Assembly (NCBI RefSeq): GCF_023073915.1
Contig: NZ_JADPKK010000023.1
Coordinates: 744,001 to 808,000, forward strand
Length of the DNA: 64,000 nucleotides
Origin: Bradyrhizobium sp. 149
GTDB taxonomy: Bacteria > Pseudomonadota > Alphaproteobacteria > Rhizobiales > Xanthobacteraceae
Reading direction: 5' to 3'
This document shows, one piece after another, positions 46,380 to 55,482 of this stretch. Every line of letters starts with the position of its first letter. The first letter of the stretch is position 1. Both the position numbers and the translations under genes were made by a program. Below the pieces are notes generated by a model. The model had not been told where the DNA came from and searched no databases. It saw only the letters and a program-made list of their open reading frames with translations.

Positions 46380-46691
46380 ATGGCCGGGCCGCGTCACATC
46401 AGCGTCAGCGAGACCAGCCGGCCGGTTCTGCCGCGGCACGCCAAGCTGAAATATGACGAGACGCGGAAGGTCTGGGTGATCCTGGCGCCCGAACGCGTGC
46501 TGGCGCCGGACGAGATCGCGGTCGAGGTCTTGCAGCTCTGCGACGGCGAACGCAATGTTGGCGACGTTTCCGACCAGCTCGCGGCAAAATACACCGCGCC
46601 GCGCGAGGCGATCCTGGCCGACGTCATCGTCATGCTGCAGGATCTCGCCGACAAGGGCTTTCTCACGGAGGCCCGGGAGAAGACCTCATGA
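46380..46691 (+). CDS. pqqD: PQQ biosynthesis chaperone PqqD
   Basis: 103 residues; RiPP recognition element that presents PqqA to PqqE. Winged-helix pattern: RPVLPRHAKLKYDETRKVW, LQLCDGERNVGDVSDQLA, ADVIVMLQDLADKGFL. GAGGAA precedes ATG 46380; the stop overlaps the pqqE start (ATGA). Confidence 0.95.
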   Translation: MAGPRHISVSETSRPVLPRHAKLKYDETRKVWVILAPERVLAPDEIAVEVLQLCDGERNVGDVSDQLAAKYTAPREAILADVIVMLQDLADKGFLTEAREKTS

Positions 46692-47887
46692 GCGATGTGC
46701 TCGGCAATCCCGTCGTCCCGCCCGACGCCAGCGACAGCCTCGCGGTGCTGGAGAAGCAGCGCTCGACGGCGGAGACATTCGGCATTCCGCTGGCCGTGCT
46801 GCTCGAGATCACCCATCGCTGCCCACTGCAATGTCCCTATTGCTCCAACCCGGTCGAGCTCGACCGCTCGGGCAAGGAGCTGAGCACCGAGGAATGGAAG
46901 AAAGTCCTGAGCGAGCTCGCCGAGATCGGCGTGCTCCAGGTCCATTTCTCCGGCGGCGAGCCGACGGCGCGCAAGGATCTGGTCGAGCTGGTCAAGCATG
47001 CCAGCGACGTCGGCCTCTACACCAATCTCATCACCTCGGCGGTGCTGCTGACGCGCGAGCGGCTGAGCGAGCTTGCCGATGCCGGGCTCTGCCACGTGCA
47101 GATCAGCTTCCAGGGCGTTGAAGAAGGCCTCGCCGATCGCGTCGCTGGCTACAGAGGCGGGCACCACAAAAAGCTCGAAGTGGCAAAATGGACCCGCGAG
47201 CTCGACCTGCCGCTCACCGTCAACGCGGTGATGCACCGGCAGAACCTGCACCACCTCCCCGACATCATCCAGATGTCGGTCGATCTCGACGCCGACCGGC
47301 TCGAGGTCGCGAACGTCCAGTATTACGGCTGGGCGTTGAAGAACCGCGCCGCGCTGATGCCAACGGTGGCGCAGCTCGACGAGTGCACCCGCATCGTCGA
47401 GGAGGCGCGCGAGCGGCTGAAAGGCCGGCTGACGATCGACTATGTCGTGCCCGATTATTACGCGCTGCGGCCGAAGAAGTGCATGGGCGGCTGGGGCCGG
47501 CAATTCTTCAACATTTCGCCGGCCGGCAAGGTGCTGCCCTGCCATGCCGCCGAAAGCATCACCGGGCTCGACTTCGAATCGGTGCGCTCCAACCATTCGA
47601 TCGCCTGGATCTGGCAGAACTCGGACGCCTTCAACCGCTATCGCGGCACCGGCTGGATGAAGGAGCCGTGCAAGACCTGCGAATTCCGCGAGATCGATTT
47701 CGGCGGCTGCCGCTGCCAGGCCTTTGCGCTGACCGGCGACGCCGCCAACACCGATCCTGCCTGCGCGCTGTCGCCGCTGCACGAGACCATCTTCAAGCAG
47801 GCCGAGCGCGAGGCCGAGGGCGAAACCAACCGCTTCCTCTATCGCAACTTCGCCGGCGGCACTCTGGAATCCGGGAATGATGCCTGA
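46688..47887 (+). CDS. pqqE: PqqA peptide cyclase PqqE (radical SAM)
   Basis: 399 residues. Radical SAM cluster motif CPLQCPYC (Cys45, 49, 52), FSGGEPTARKD for SAM binding, and a C-terminal SPASM domain with CMGGWGRQFFNISPAG and the CKTCEF...GGCRCQ cysteines for extra Fe-S clusters. Forms the Glu16-Tyr20 carbon-carbon bond of PqqA. The start ATG overlaps the pqqD stop, and its last 11 bases overlap the next gene. Confidence 0.96.
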   Translation: MSDVLGNPVVPPDASDSLAVLEKQRSTAETFGIPLAVLLEITHRCPLQCPYCSNPVELDRSGKELSTEEWKKVLSELAEIGVLQVHFSGGEPTARKDLVELVKHASDVGLYTNLITSAVLLTRERLSELADAGLCHVQISFQGVEEGLADRVAGYRGGHHKKLEVAKWTRELDLPLTVNAVMHRQNLHHLPDIIQMSVDLDADRLEVANVQYYGWALKNRAALMPTVAQLDECTRIVEEARERLKGRLTIDYVVPDYYALRPKKCMGGWGRQFFNISPAGKVLPCHAAESITGLDFESVRSNHSIAWIWQNSDAFNRYRGTGWMKEPCKTCEFREIDFGGCRCQAFALTGDAANTDPACALSPLHETIFKQAEREAEGETNRFLYRNFAGGTLESGNDA

Positions 47888-48863
47888 CGCCGACGCGGCC
47901 AATGCAGTCAAGCGCGCCGATCCCTTTGCGCCACTGACCTCCGAAATGCTCGATGTCGGCGACGGCCACGAGCTCTATGTCGAGGGCATCGGGCGTGCCG
48001 GCGGAATCCCGGCGGTCTATCTGCATGGCGGCCCCGGCAGCGGTTGCCAGCCCGACCATCGCCGGCTGTTTGATCCCGACCGTTTCCATGCCGTGCTGTT
48101 CGATCAGCGCGGCTGCGGCCGCAGCCGGCCGAAGGGATCGCGGCAAGACAACACCACGGCGCACCTGGTCGCGGACATGGAAAAGATCCGCGAAAAGTTC
48201 GGCTTCGACAACTGGATGGTGGTCGGCGGCTCCTGGGGCGCGACGCTGGCGCTGGCCTATGCGCAGGCGCATCCCGAGCGCGTCTCCGCGATTGCGCTGC
48301 GCGCGACGTTTCTCGGCACGCGCGCTGAAGTCGAGATCGCCTTCACCTCGCGCCTGTCGCAGTTCTACCCCGCGCTCTACGAGGATTTTCTGAGCGTGCT
48401 GCCGGCCCAGGAGCGCGAGCGGCCGGTCAACGCCTATTGGCGCCGCATCCTCGATGCCGATCCGGCCGTGCATGGTCCGGCATCGCGCGCCTGGCACGAC
48501 ACCGAGCGCGCCTTGTCGGAGCACAAGGCGGCCAAGACGCGGCTGGACCTGGCCTCGCTGAACGTTTGGCGCACATTGCCGGCGACGCCGTTCATGGAGG
48601 CGCATTATTTCGTCCAGGACAGCTTCATGACGGAGAACCAGTTGTTGAGGAACGCCGGCAAGCTCATCGGCATTCCCGGCATCATCGTCCAGGGCCGCTA
48701 CGATCTGTTGTGTCCTCCCGAGACATCCCACGCGCTCGCGAAGGCGTGGCCGGGTTCCGAGATTCGCATCGTGGAAGAAGCGGGCCATTCGCTCTATGAT
48801 GGCGGCGTGCGGGACGCGGTCATGAAGTCGATCGCAGATCTCGCTTCGAAGATCTCGCGATAA
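47877..48863 (+). CDS. pip: prolyl aminopeptidase (S33) coupled to pqqE
   Basis: 328 residues, alpha/beta hydrolase. Oxyanion motif HGGPGSG, nucleophile Ser119 in GGSWGATLAL, Asp in QGRYDLLCPP, His in EEAGHSLYDGG. It removes N-terminal proline from peptides. The start ATG 47877 (or 47880) lies inside the end of pqqE, implying coupled translation. No PqqF-type M16 protease is visible, so this enzyme could help process or recycle the PqqA peptide; that role is inference. Confidence 0.92.
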   Translation: MMPDADAANAVKRADPFAPLTSEMLDVGDGHELYVEGIGRAGGIPAVYLHGGPGSGCQPDHRRLFDPDRFHAVLFDQRGCGRSRPKGSRQDNTTAHLVADMEKIREKFGFDNWMVVGGSWGATLALAYAQAHPERVSAIALRATFLGTRAEVEIAFTSRLSQFYPALYEDFLSVLPAQERERPVNAYWRRILDADPAVHGPASRAWHDTERALSEHKAAKTRLDLASLNVWRTLPATPFMEAHYFVQDSFMTENQLLRNAGKLIGIPGIIVQGRYDLLCPPETSHALAKAWPGSEIRIVEEAGHSLYDGGVRDAVMKSIADLASKISR

Positions 48864-48877
48864 CGGGACACAAGAAA

Positions 48878-49555
48878 ATGCCGCTCGCCGGGAAAGGCAT
48901 GCTGCTGACGTCGATGAACATCGACGCAGCTGATGAAGCCGAGTTCAACCGCTGGTACGATCGCGAGCATCTGGAAGAGCGCGTCGCGATCGAGGGTTTC
49001 CTGGAGGCGCGGCGCTATGTCGCGCATGCCGCCAATCCCAAATATCTGTCGCTGTATTCGACCGCGACGCTCGACGTGCTCGACAGTCCCGCCTACCGGG
49101 CGCGGCTCGCCAACCAGACCGAATGGTCGCGGCGGACCATGGCGCATTTCAAGAACATGCTGCGTGTGGTCGCGCGCATCACCGTCAGCAACGGCACCGG
49201 CCGCGGCGCCGCGCTCGGCCTCATACGGCTGCGGCCAACGCAGGACAATGCGGGTGCATGGCGTGATGCACTGCAAGAAAAGCTGGCACCGGAAACGCGC
49301 GAGGGCATCATCTCGATGCATCTGCTCGAAAGCGAGCCGGAATTATCAGGCGCAACTGCGGACATTCCGGCGACGCGCAACGAAGGCGCGCGCGACTGGT
49401 TCGTGCTGATCGACGGCACCCATGTCGGCGCGGTCTCGGCTGTCATCGCCGAACGCTTCACCGGCCCTGCTGCATCACCCTTCCCGCTGCCCGTCTCCGT
49501 CGGCACTTACGGCCTGATGTGGGACCTCGCGAAGAGCGACATCGCAGTCGGTTGA
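48878..49555 (+). CDS. DUF4286 family protein, probable last gene of the pqq unit
   Basis: 225 residues with two ferredoxin-like (EthD/dimeric alpha-beta barrel) halves. The first has NIDAADEAEFNRWYDREHLE and FLEARRYV; the second repeats the fold near WFVLIDGTHVGAVSAV. Function unknown. It follows pip by 14 bases on the same strand, suggesting co-transcription with pqqABCDE-pip. No signal peptide. Confidence 0.85.
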   Translation: MPLAGKGMLLTSMNIDAADEAEFNRWYDREHLEERVAIEGFLEARRYVAHAANPKYLSLYSTATLDVLDSPAYRARLANQTEWSRRTMAHFKNMLRVVARITVSNGTGRGAALGLIRLRPTQDNAGAWRDALQEKLAPETREGIISMHLLESEPELSGATADIPATRNEGARDWFVLIDGTHVGAVSAVIAERFTGPAASPFPLPVSVGTYGLMWDLAKSDIAVG

Positions 49556-49589
49556 TCTCTCGCGCATTCGTGGGTAAGGCCCAGCCAGC

Positions 49590-50024
49590 TTATGCGTCTT
49601 GATCGCCTCGCTCGATTTCATTCACGTGTTTTCGAGCTAGCTGCCTAATCTTCTGGCTGGCCCATTTTGAATCTCTGGTGTCCGACAGCAGGCCTTTCAA
49701 GGTCGCTTTTTCTGCTGCCGCAAGGAATGGGACCCAAACCATCGCGCAATCGGTCCATTGACGTGATTGAGCTTTTAGCGCGGACCCGATGAGTTTCGCG
49801 AACGGAAAAGGTGTCGCCGCGTTTGCGTCGCGAGCTATTTGGTCGAGCGCAGTCTTCACCTCGGAGAAGGGCTGCTCCAGCAACAGCCAAGCTCGATAGA
49901 AATCGTTGATTTCCTCGAGACGAAACTCTCTATCGTCGGCCTTTATTATCCAGGCGCCAGCTTCGGTGAGGGCAATGCTCAGCCCATTGTCAATCTCAAA
50001 CTCGGTTGACACAGATCGATCCAT
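49590..50024 (-). CDS. hypothetical protein (144 aa)
   Basis: 144 residues (MDRSVSTEFEIDNG...). Begins with two short strands (LSIALTEAGAWIIKADD), then helices (LEEINDFYRAWLLLEQPF and LARKHVNEIERG). Codon use is visibly less GC-rich than its neighbours, hinting at later acquisition. GAGGG 6 bases before ATG 50024 decides the start. Convergent with the DUF4286 gene. Family not recognised. Confidence 0.7.
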   Translation of the reverse strand: MDRSVSTEFEIDNGLSIALTEAGAWIIKADDREFRLEEINDFYRAWLLLEQPFSEVKTALDQIARDANAATPFPFAKLIGSALKAQSRQWTDCAMVWVPFLAAAEKATLKGLLSDTRDSKWASQKIRQLARKHVNEIERGDQDA

Positions 50025-50349
50025 CACACGCCCTCACGAGAGATAATTGAAGCGCGGGTTGCGCAATCTGACGCCAATGCCCCTCGACACAAAGCAATAC
50101 CACACGTGGCCAGCGCATTCGCAACGCAACATATTGCACCGCCGCATTGGTTGCGCGCGGCGCGTTAATGCTGTGCGCGCGCAGCTCCCATGAAAGCGGT
50201 CAATCGCGAAAGTTTGCCGTTGTACTTCGAAACGGTTCTAATAAGCTAACCCAATGACGTCATTCAGAAACCAGATCGACGCGCGTTAAGCGTCCGACAA
50301 GCTCAAGAAGAGGCCGCCGGGTCCTTGAGCCTGCGCGGACAGGGTAGGA
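50025..50349. other. spacer upstream of the oxidoreductase operon
   Basis: 325 bases without a gene. The middle (50200-50260) is AT-richer, with ACTTCGAAACGGTTCTAATA, and probably holds the promoter of the operon starting at 50350. I found no FixK-type or sigma-54-type box. Confidence 0.4.
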
Positions 50350-52149
50350 ATGAAACCGACCGATATCGCGGCCCCCGACTACTTTCATAAAGTGGTCGAT
50401 TGCCAATGGGCCTGTCCAGCGCACACCCCGGTTCCCGAATATATCCGACTGATCGCACAAGGCCGCTACAGCGACGCCTACATGATCAATTGGAAATCGA
50501 ACGTGTTTCCCGGGATTCTGGGACGCACCTGCGACCGTCCATGCGAGCCGGCGTGCCGCCGCGGACGCGTCGAGGAAACGCCGGTCGCGATCTGCCGCCT
50601 CAAGCGCGTCGCCGCTGATTTCAAGGACGATATCACGCAACGCCTGCCGAAGCCGTCCGCGAAGAACGGCAAGCGCGTCGCATTCATCGGAGGTGGCCCG
50701 GCCTCGCTGACGGTGGCGCGCGACCTCGCGCCGCTCGGCTATCATTGCACCGTGTTCGACGGCGATCCCGAAGCCGGCGGCATGATGCGGACGCAGATCC
50801 CGAAATTCCGCCTGCCCAATTCGGTCATCGACGAGGAGACCGGCTACATCCTCAACCTCGGCGTCGACTTCAAGGGCGGTCACCGCATCGAGAGCATGAA
50901 GGCGCTGCTCGCGGAGAAGTATGACGCGATCTTCGTCGGCTCCGGCGCGCCGCGCGGTCGTGAGCTCGACGTTCCCGGCCGGAAAGAGGCTGCCGCCCAC
51001 GTCCATATCGGCATCGACTGGTTGTCCTCGGTCTCGTTCGGCCACACCGACAAAATAGGCAAGCGCGTGATCGTGCTCGGCGGCGGCAACACCGCGATGG
51101 ATTGCTGCCGCACCGCGCGCCGGCTCGGCGGCGAGGACGTCAAGGTGGTCGTGCGGTCCGGCTTCGAGGAGATGAAGGCCTCGCCCTGGGAGAAGGAGGA
51201 CGCACTCCACGAGGACGTCCCGATCCTCAACTTCCTCGTCCCCACAGCCTTCGTCCACGACAACGGCAAGCTCACCGGCATCACCTTCCAGAAGGTGAAG
51301 GCCGAATACGACGCCAAGGGCCGCCGCAACCTCGTGCCCTCGGGCGAGCCGGACCAGACCATCGAATGCGACGACGTGCTGGTCGCGGTCGGTCAGGAGA
51401 ACGCCTTCCCCTGGATCGAGCAGGATTGCGGCATCGAGTTCGACAAATGGCACATGCCCAAGGTCGATCCGAAAACCTTCGTCTCGACCAACCCAAAGGT
51501 GTTTTTCGGCGGCGACGCCGCGTTCGGTCCGAAGAACATCATCTGGGCGGTGGCGCAGGGCCATGATGCCGCCCTGTCGATCCACAAGATGCTCTCGGGC
51601 GAGGACATCACCGAGCGGCCATTGCCGGAGGTGCACATCTCCTCGCAGAAGATGGGCATCCACGAATGGAGCTATGACAACGACATCTCCAACGACAAGC
51701 GCTTCAAGGTGCCGCATCGCGACAAGGTGATCGCGCTGAAGGACATCCGCACCGAGGTCGAGCTCGGCTACGACGTCAAGCTCGCGCTCGGCGAAGCCCA
51801 TCGCTGCCTGAACTGCGACGTGCAGACCGTGTTCTCGACCTCGCTCTGCATCGAGTGCGATGCCTGCGCCGACATCTGCCCGATGGATTGCATCACTTTC
51901 ACGGACAATGGCGAGGAAGGCGACCTCCGTCAGCGCCTGAAAGCGCCCTCGCTGCACCCCGACCAGGATCTTTACGTCTCCACCGATCTCAAGACCGGGC
52001 GCGTGATGGTCAAGGACGAGGACGTCTGCCTGCATTGCGGGCTGTGTGCCGAGCGCTGTCCCACCGGAGCCTGGGACATGCAGAAATATTTGATCGAGAT
52101 GACTCACGCAGGTTCAGCATGTCCGACAAAAAGCCGATCAGCAGCGTAA
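50350..52149 (+). CDS. GltD-like NAD(P)/FAD oxidoreductase with ferredoxin-type C-terminus
   Basis: 599 residues. The N-terminal Fe-S domain of the glutamate synthase small-chain type has VDCQWACPAHTPVPEYI and GRTCDRPCEPACRRG. Then come FAD binding (VAFIGGGPASLTVARDL) and NAD(P) binding (VIVLGGGNTAMDCCRTARRL). The C-terminus adds two 4Fe-4S motifs, CIECDACADICP and CLHCGLCAERCP. It should pass electrons between NAD(P)H and the 2-oxoacid oxidoreductase encoded next. It overlaps the following gene by 31 bases. GGTAGGA precedes ATG 50350. Confidence 0.9.
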   Translation: MKPTDIAAPDYFHKVVDCQWACPAHTPVPEYIRLIAQGRYSDAYMINWKSNVFPGILGRTCDRPCEPACRRGRVEETPVAICRLKRVAADFKDDITQRLPKPSAKNGKRVAFIGGGPASLTVARDLAPLGYHCTVFDGDPEAGGMMRTQIPKFRLPNSVIDEETGYILNLGVDFKGGHRIESMKALLAEKYDAIFVGSGAPRGRELDVPGRKEAAAHVHIGIDWLSSVSFGHTDKIGKRVIVLGGGNTAMDCCRTARRLGGEDVKVVVRSGFEEMKASPWEKEDALHEDVPILNFLVPTAFVHDNGKLTGITFQKVKAEYDAKGRRNLVPSGEPDQTIECDDVLVAVGQENAFPWIEQDCGIEFDKWHMPKVDPKTFVSTNPKVFFGGDAAFGPKNIIWAVAQGHDAALSIHKMLSGEDITERPLPEVHISSQKMGIHEWSYDNDISNDKRFKVPHRDKVIALKDIRTEVELGYDVKLALGEAHRCLNCDVQTVFSTSLCIECDACADICPMDCITFTDNGEEGDLRQRLKAPSLHPDQDLYVSTDLKTGRVMVKDEDVCLHCGLCAERCPTGAWDMQKYLIEMTHAGSACPTKSRSAA

Positions 52150-53966
52150 ACGACTTCGTCGTCCGCTTCGCCAACGTCAACGGATCGGGCTCGGCCAGCG
52201 CCAACGAGATGTTTGCGCGCGCGATCCTGCGCCATGGCGTTCCGGTCAGCCCCCGTAACATCTTCCCCTCCAACATCCAGGGCCTGCCGACCTGGTACGA
52301 GGTGCGGGTCACGGAAGACGGCCATCTCGGCGCCCGCGGCGGCGTCGACATGATGGTGGCGATGAACCCGCAGACCTGGGACAAGGACGTCGCCGGCATC
52401 GAGCCCGGCGGCTATCTGTTCTACGATTCCACCAAGCCGATGCCATCGACGAAATTCCGCGACGACATCACCGTGATCGGCGTGCCCCTGACCGCGATCA
52501 CCAACTCGACTTACACCGATCCGCGCCAGCGCCAGCTGTTCAAGAACATCATTTATCTCGGCGCGCTCTCGGCGCTGCTCGACATGGACCCGAAACTGAT
52601 CGAGCAGCTGATCGGCGAGCAGTACAAGGGCAAGGAGAAGCTCTTGTCCTCCAACGTCCACGCGCTGCATCTCGGCCGCGACTGGGCGCTGCAGAACCTG
52701 AAATGCCCGACCGGGCTGCGGGTGAAGAAGTCCGACAAGGTCGGCGACCGCATCTTCATCGAGGGCAACAGCGCCGCCGCGCTCGGCGCCGTCTACGGCG
52801 GCGCCACCGTGTGCGCGTGGTATCCGATCACGCCGTCCTCGTCGGTGGCGGAGGCCTTTACCGCCCACTGCAAAAAGTACCGGCATGATCCGGAGTCCGG
52901 CAAGGCGAAATACGCGATCGTGCAGGGCGAGGACGAACTGGCCTCGATCGGCATCGTGATCGGCGCCTCCTGGAACGGCGCGCGCGCCTTCACCGCCACC
53001 TCCGGCCCCGGCATCTCGCTGATGACGGAGTTCATCGGCCTGTCGTATTTCGCCGAAATCCCGGCCGTGATCATGAACATCCAGCGCGCCGGTCCGTCGA
53101 CCGGCATGCCGACCCGCACCCAGCAATGCGACATCATCGCCTGCGCCTATGCTTCGCATGGCGACACCAAGCACGTGCTGCTGTTCCCGGAGGATCCCGC
53201 TGAAGCGTTCGAGTTCGCGGCCGCGGCTTTCGATCTCGCCGAGCGGCTCCAGACCACGATCTTCCTGATGCTCGACCTCGATATCGGCATGAACCACCGG
53301 CTCTGTCGTCCGCTGAAGTGGGACGACGCCAGGCAATATGACCGCGGCAAGGTGATGACCGCGGAGATGCTGGACGAAGGCCGTGATTTCGGCCGCTATC
53401 TGGACGTCGACGGCGACGGCATCCCCTACCGGACCTATCCCGGCACGCATCCGACCAAGGGCTCCTATTTTACCCGTGGCACGTCGCGCGATCGCTATGC
53501 GCGCTACTCCGAAGAAGGCACGGTCTACGTCGACAACATGCAGCGTCTCATGCGCAAGTTCGAGACGGCGCAGGATCTGGTGCCGCGGCCGCTCCAGGCC
53601 AATGCGGAACGGCCGACCAAATACGGCGTGATCTATTTCGGCTCGACCACCCCGGCGATGGACGAGGCGATCGGACTTTTGGAGGCACGGGGCCATCAGC
53701 TCGACCGCCTGCGCATCCGCGCCTTCCCATTCCACTCGAGCGTGGCGAGCTTCCTGGCCGAGCACGATTTCGTCTACGTCGTCGAGCAGAATCGCGACAG
53801 CCAGCTGCGCCAGCTCATCGTCAACGAGAACGGCATCGACCCGGTGCGGCTGGTGCCGATCGTGCATTACGACGGCTCGCCGATCACCGCCCGCTTCATC
53901 GCAAAAGCTATTGGCGACCACCAGGATCACCTCAAGGTGACCCCGCTCCGCAAGGCCGTGTCATGA
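52119..53966 (+). CDS. korA: 2-oxoacid:acceptor oxidoreductase, fused gamma-alpha subunit
   Basis: 615 residues. Residues 1-190 are the gamma domain (FVVRFANVNGSGSASANEMF), and from about 205 the alpha domain with the pyrimidine-site motif YPITPSSSVAEAF and TSGPGISLMTEFIGLSYFAEIPA. Same layout as 2-oxoglutarate:ferredoxin oxidoreductase KorA; the 2-oxo substrate (2-oxoglutarate, branched-chain or pyruvate) is not decided by sequence. ATG 52119 (MSDKKPISSVN) begins inside the end of the flavoprotein gene. Its stop overlaps the beta-subunit start. Confidence 0.92.
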   Translation: MSDKKPISSVNDFVVRFANVNGSGSASANEMFARAILRHGVPVSPRNIFPSNIQGLPTWYEVRVTEDGHLGARGGVDMMVAMNPQTWDKDVAGIEPGGYLFYDSTKPMPSTKFRDDITVIGVPLTAITNSTYTDPRQRQLFKNIIYLGALSALLDMDPKLIEQLIGEQYKGKEKLLSSNVHALHLGRDWALQNLKCPTGLRVKKSDKVGDRIFIEGNSAAALGAVYGGATVCAWYPITPSSSVAEAFTAHCKKYRHDPESGKAKYAIVQGEDELASIGIVIGASWNGARAFTATSGPGISLMTEFIGLSYFAEIPAVIMNIQRAGPSTGMPTRTQQCDIIACAYASHGDTKHVLLFPEDPAEAFEFAAAAFDLAERLQTTIFLMLDLDIGMNHRLCRPLKWDDARQYDRGKVMTAEMLDEGRDFGRYLDVDGDGIPYRTYPGTHPTKGSYFTRGTSRDRYARYSEEGTVYVDNMQRLMRKFETAQDLVPRPLQANAERPTKYGVIYFGSTTPAMDEAIGLLEARGHQLDRLRIRAFPFHSSVASFLAEHDFVYVVEQNRDSQLRQLIVNENGIDPVRLVPIVHYDGSPITARFIAKAIGDHQDHLKVTPLRKAVS

Positions 53967-55018
53967 CCTACATCGCAAAGCCGAAATTCCACCATCCCGG
54001 GCTGAAGAAGAACGAGCTCGGCTACACCCATCGCGACTACGAAGGCAAGATCTCGACGCTGTGCGCCGGCTGCGGCCATGACTCGATCACGGCCTCGATC
54101 ATCGAAGCCTGCTATGAGCTTTCGATCGAGCCGCATCGCGTCGCCAAGATCTCCGGCATCGGCTGCTCGTCGAAGACGCCGGACTATTTCCTCGGCAATT
54201 CGCACGGCTTCAACTCGGTGCACGGCCGCATGCCGTCGGTCCTGACCGGCGCCAATCTCGCCAACCGCGACCTGATCTATCTCGGCGTCTCCGGCGACGG
54301 TGATTCCGCCTCGATCGGCTTCGGCCAGTTCGCGCATTCGATCCGGCGCGGCGTCGACATGACCTATATCGTCGAGAACAACGGCGTCTACGGCCTGACC
54401 AAGGGCCAGTTCTCGGCCACCGCCGACCGCGGCTCGAAGTCAAAGAAAGGCGTCACCAACACCGACAACGCCATCGACCTCGTCGCGATCGCGCTGCAGC
54501 TCGGCGCCACCTTCGTCGCGCGCTCGTTCTCCGGTGACAAGACCCAGCTGGTGCCGCTGATCGCGGCCGCGATCCGCCACAAGGGCGCGTCGTTCATCGA
54601 CGTCATCAGCCCCTGCATCGCCTTCAACAACCATGCCGGCTCGACCAAGAGTTTTGACTATGTCCGCGAGCACAATGACGCGGTGAACCGGCTCGACGTG
54701 CTGGTCGGCCGCGATCCCATTGCGGTGGATTACGCACCAGGCACGGTGCAAATGGTCGAGCAGCATGACGGCAGCAGTATCGCGCTGCGCAAGATCGACG
54801 CCGACTACGATCCGCATGACCGGCTCGGCGCCCAGACTTTCCTGCAAAAGCACGCGGCAAAGGGCCAGATCGTCACCGGCCTGCTCTACGTCGACCCTGA
54901 TGCGGAAGATCTGCACGAGCATCTCAACACCGTCGAAACGCCGCTCAACACGCTGGAAGCGGACGCGCTCTGCCCCGGGTCGGCGGTGCTGGACAAGTTC
55001 AACGCCAGACTGCGGTGA
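53963..55018 (+). CDS. korB: 2-oxoacid:acceptor oxidoreductase, beta (TPP) subunit
   Basis: 351 residues. Thiamine diphosphate site: GDGDSASIGFGQFAHSIRR and the ENNGVYGLTKGQ loop; an N-terminal LCAGCGHDSITAS and ISGIGCSSKTPDYF carry the Cys residues for the 4Fe-4S cluster. With KorA it decarboxylates a 2-oxo acid to acyl-CoA and releases low-potential electrons. The start overlaps korA by ATGA. No separate ferredoxin gene is present; the flavoprotein at 50350 carries the ferredoxin-like clusters instead. Confidence 0.93.
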   Translation: MTYIAKPKFHHPGLKKNELGYTHRDYEGKISTLCAGCGHDSITASIIEACYELSIEPHRVAKISGIGCSSKTPDYFLGNSHGFNSVHGRMPSVLTGANLANRDLIYLGVSGDGDSASIGFGQFAHSIRRGVDMTYIVENNGVYGLTKGQFSATADRGSKSKKGVTNTDNAIDLVAIALQLGATFVARSFSGDKTQLVPLIAAAIRHKGASFIDVISPCIAFNNHAGSTKSFDYVREHNDAVNRLDVLVGRDPIAVDYAPGTVQMVEQHDGSSIALRKIDADYDPHDRLGAQTFLQKHAAKGQIVTGLLYVDPDAEDLHEHLNTVETPLNTLEADALCPGSAVLDKFNARLR

Positions 55019-55021
55019 TCC

Positions 55022-55465
55022 CTACCGCCCTGCGGCGGGCTGCCTGACGCGGACGGTGATCTTCTCCGACACGATGGGCGGCTCGAACGGATAGTGCCTG
55101 GCATCGCCCAGCACGAGTTGAAGCGTGTGCGTCCCGGGCGGAAGCTCGAGCAGCGTTTCGGTCTGCCCTGCTCCGAAATGCAGATGCGACTTGTCCTGCA
55201 GGATCGGCTCCTTGGGATCGACGGGGTCGTTGACGTCGATCAGCAAATGATGATGACCGGCGTTCTGATACTCGTCGCCGGCATGGGTCACTCCCATGTT
55301 GCGCAAGCCGAACCGGACCCAGAATCCGCCGCGGACCTTCTGCCCGTCATGCGGGGTGATGAAATAGAGCTTTGCGTCCTTGGGAGCTGTCTTGCCTTGC
55401 GAGAAGGCGACCCCCGGAAGCAATGCGAGCGCCGCCGCCAGCGCGACGCAACGAAGGATCTGCAT
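55022..55465 (-). CDS. DUF4399 domain exported protein
   Basis: 147 residues. Signal peptide at 1-22 (CVALAAALALLPGVAFS), then the family pattern FITPHDGQKVRGGFWVRFGL and NAGHHHLLIDVNDP, with LELPPGTHTLQLVLGDARHY. A beta-sandwich, probably periplasmic; function unknown. ATG 55465 chosen because it starts the signal peptide. It lies 17 bases downstream of the cyclase gene on the same strand and may share its transcript; convergent with korB. Confidence 0.87.
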   Translation of the reverse strand: MQILRCVALAAALALLPGVAFSQGKTAPKDAKLYFITPHDGQKVRGGFWVRFGLRNMGVTHAGDEYQNAGHHHLLIDVNDPVDPKEPILQDKSHLHFGAGQTETLLELPPGTHTLQLVLGDARHYPFEPPIVSEKITVRVRQPAAGR

Positions 55466-55482
55466 CAAACCAACTCCACCAC

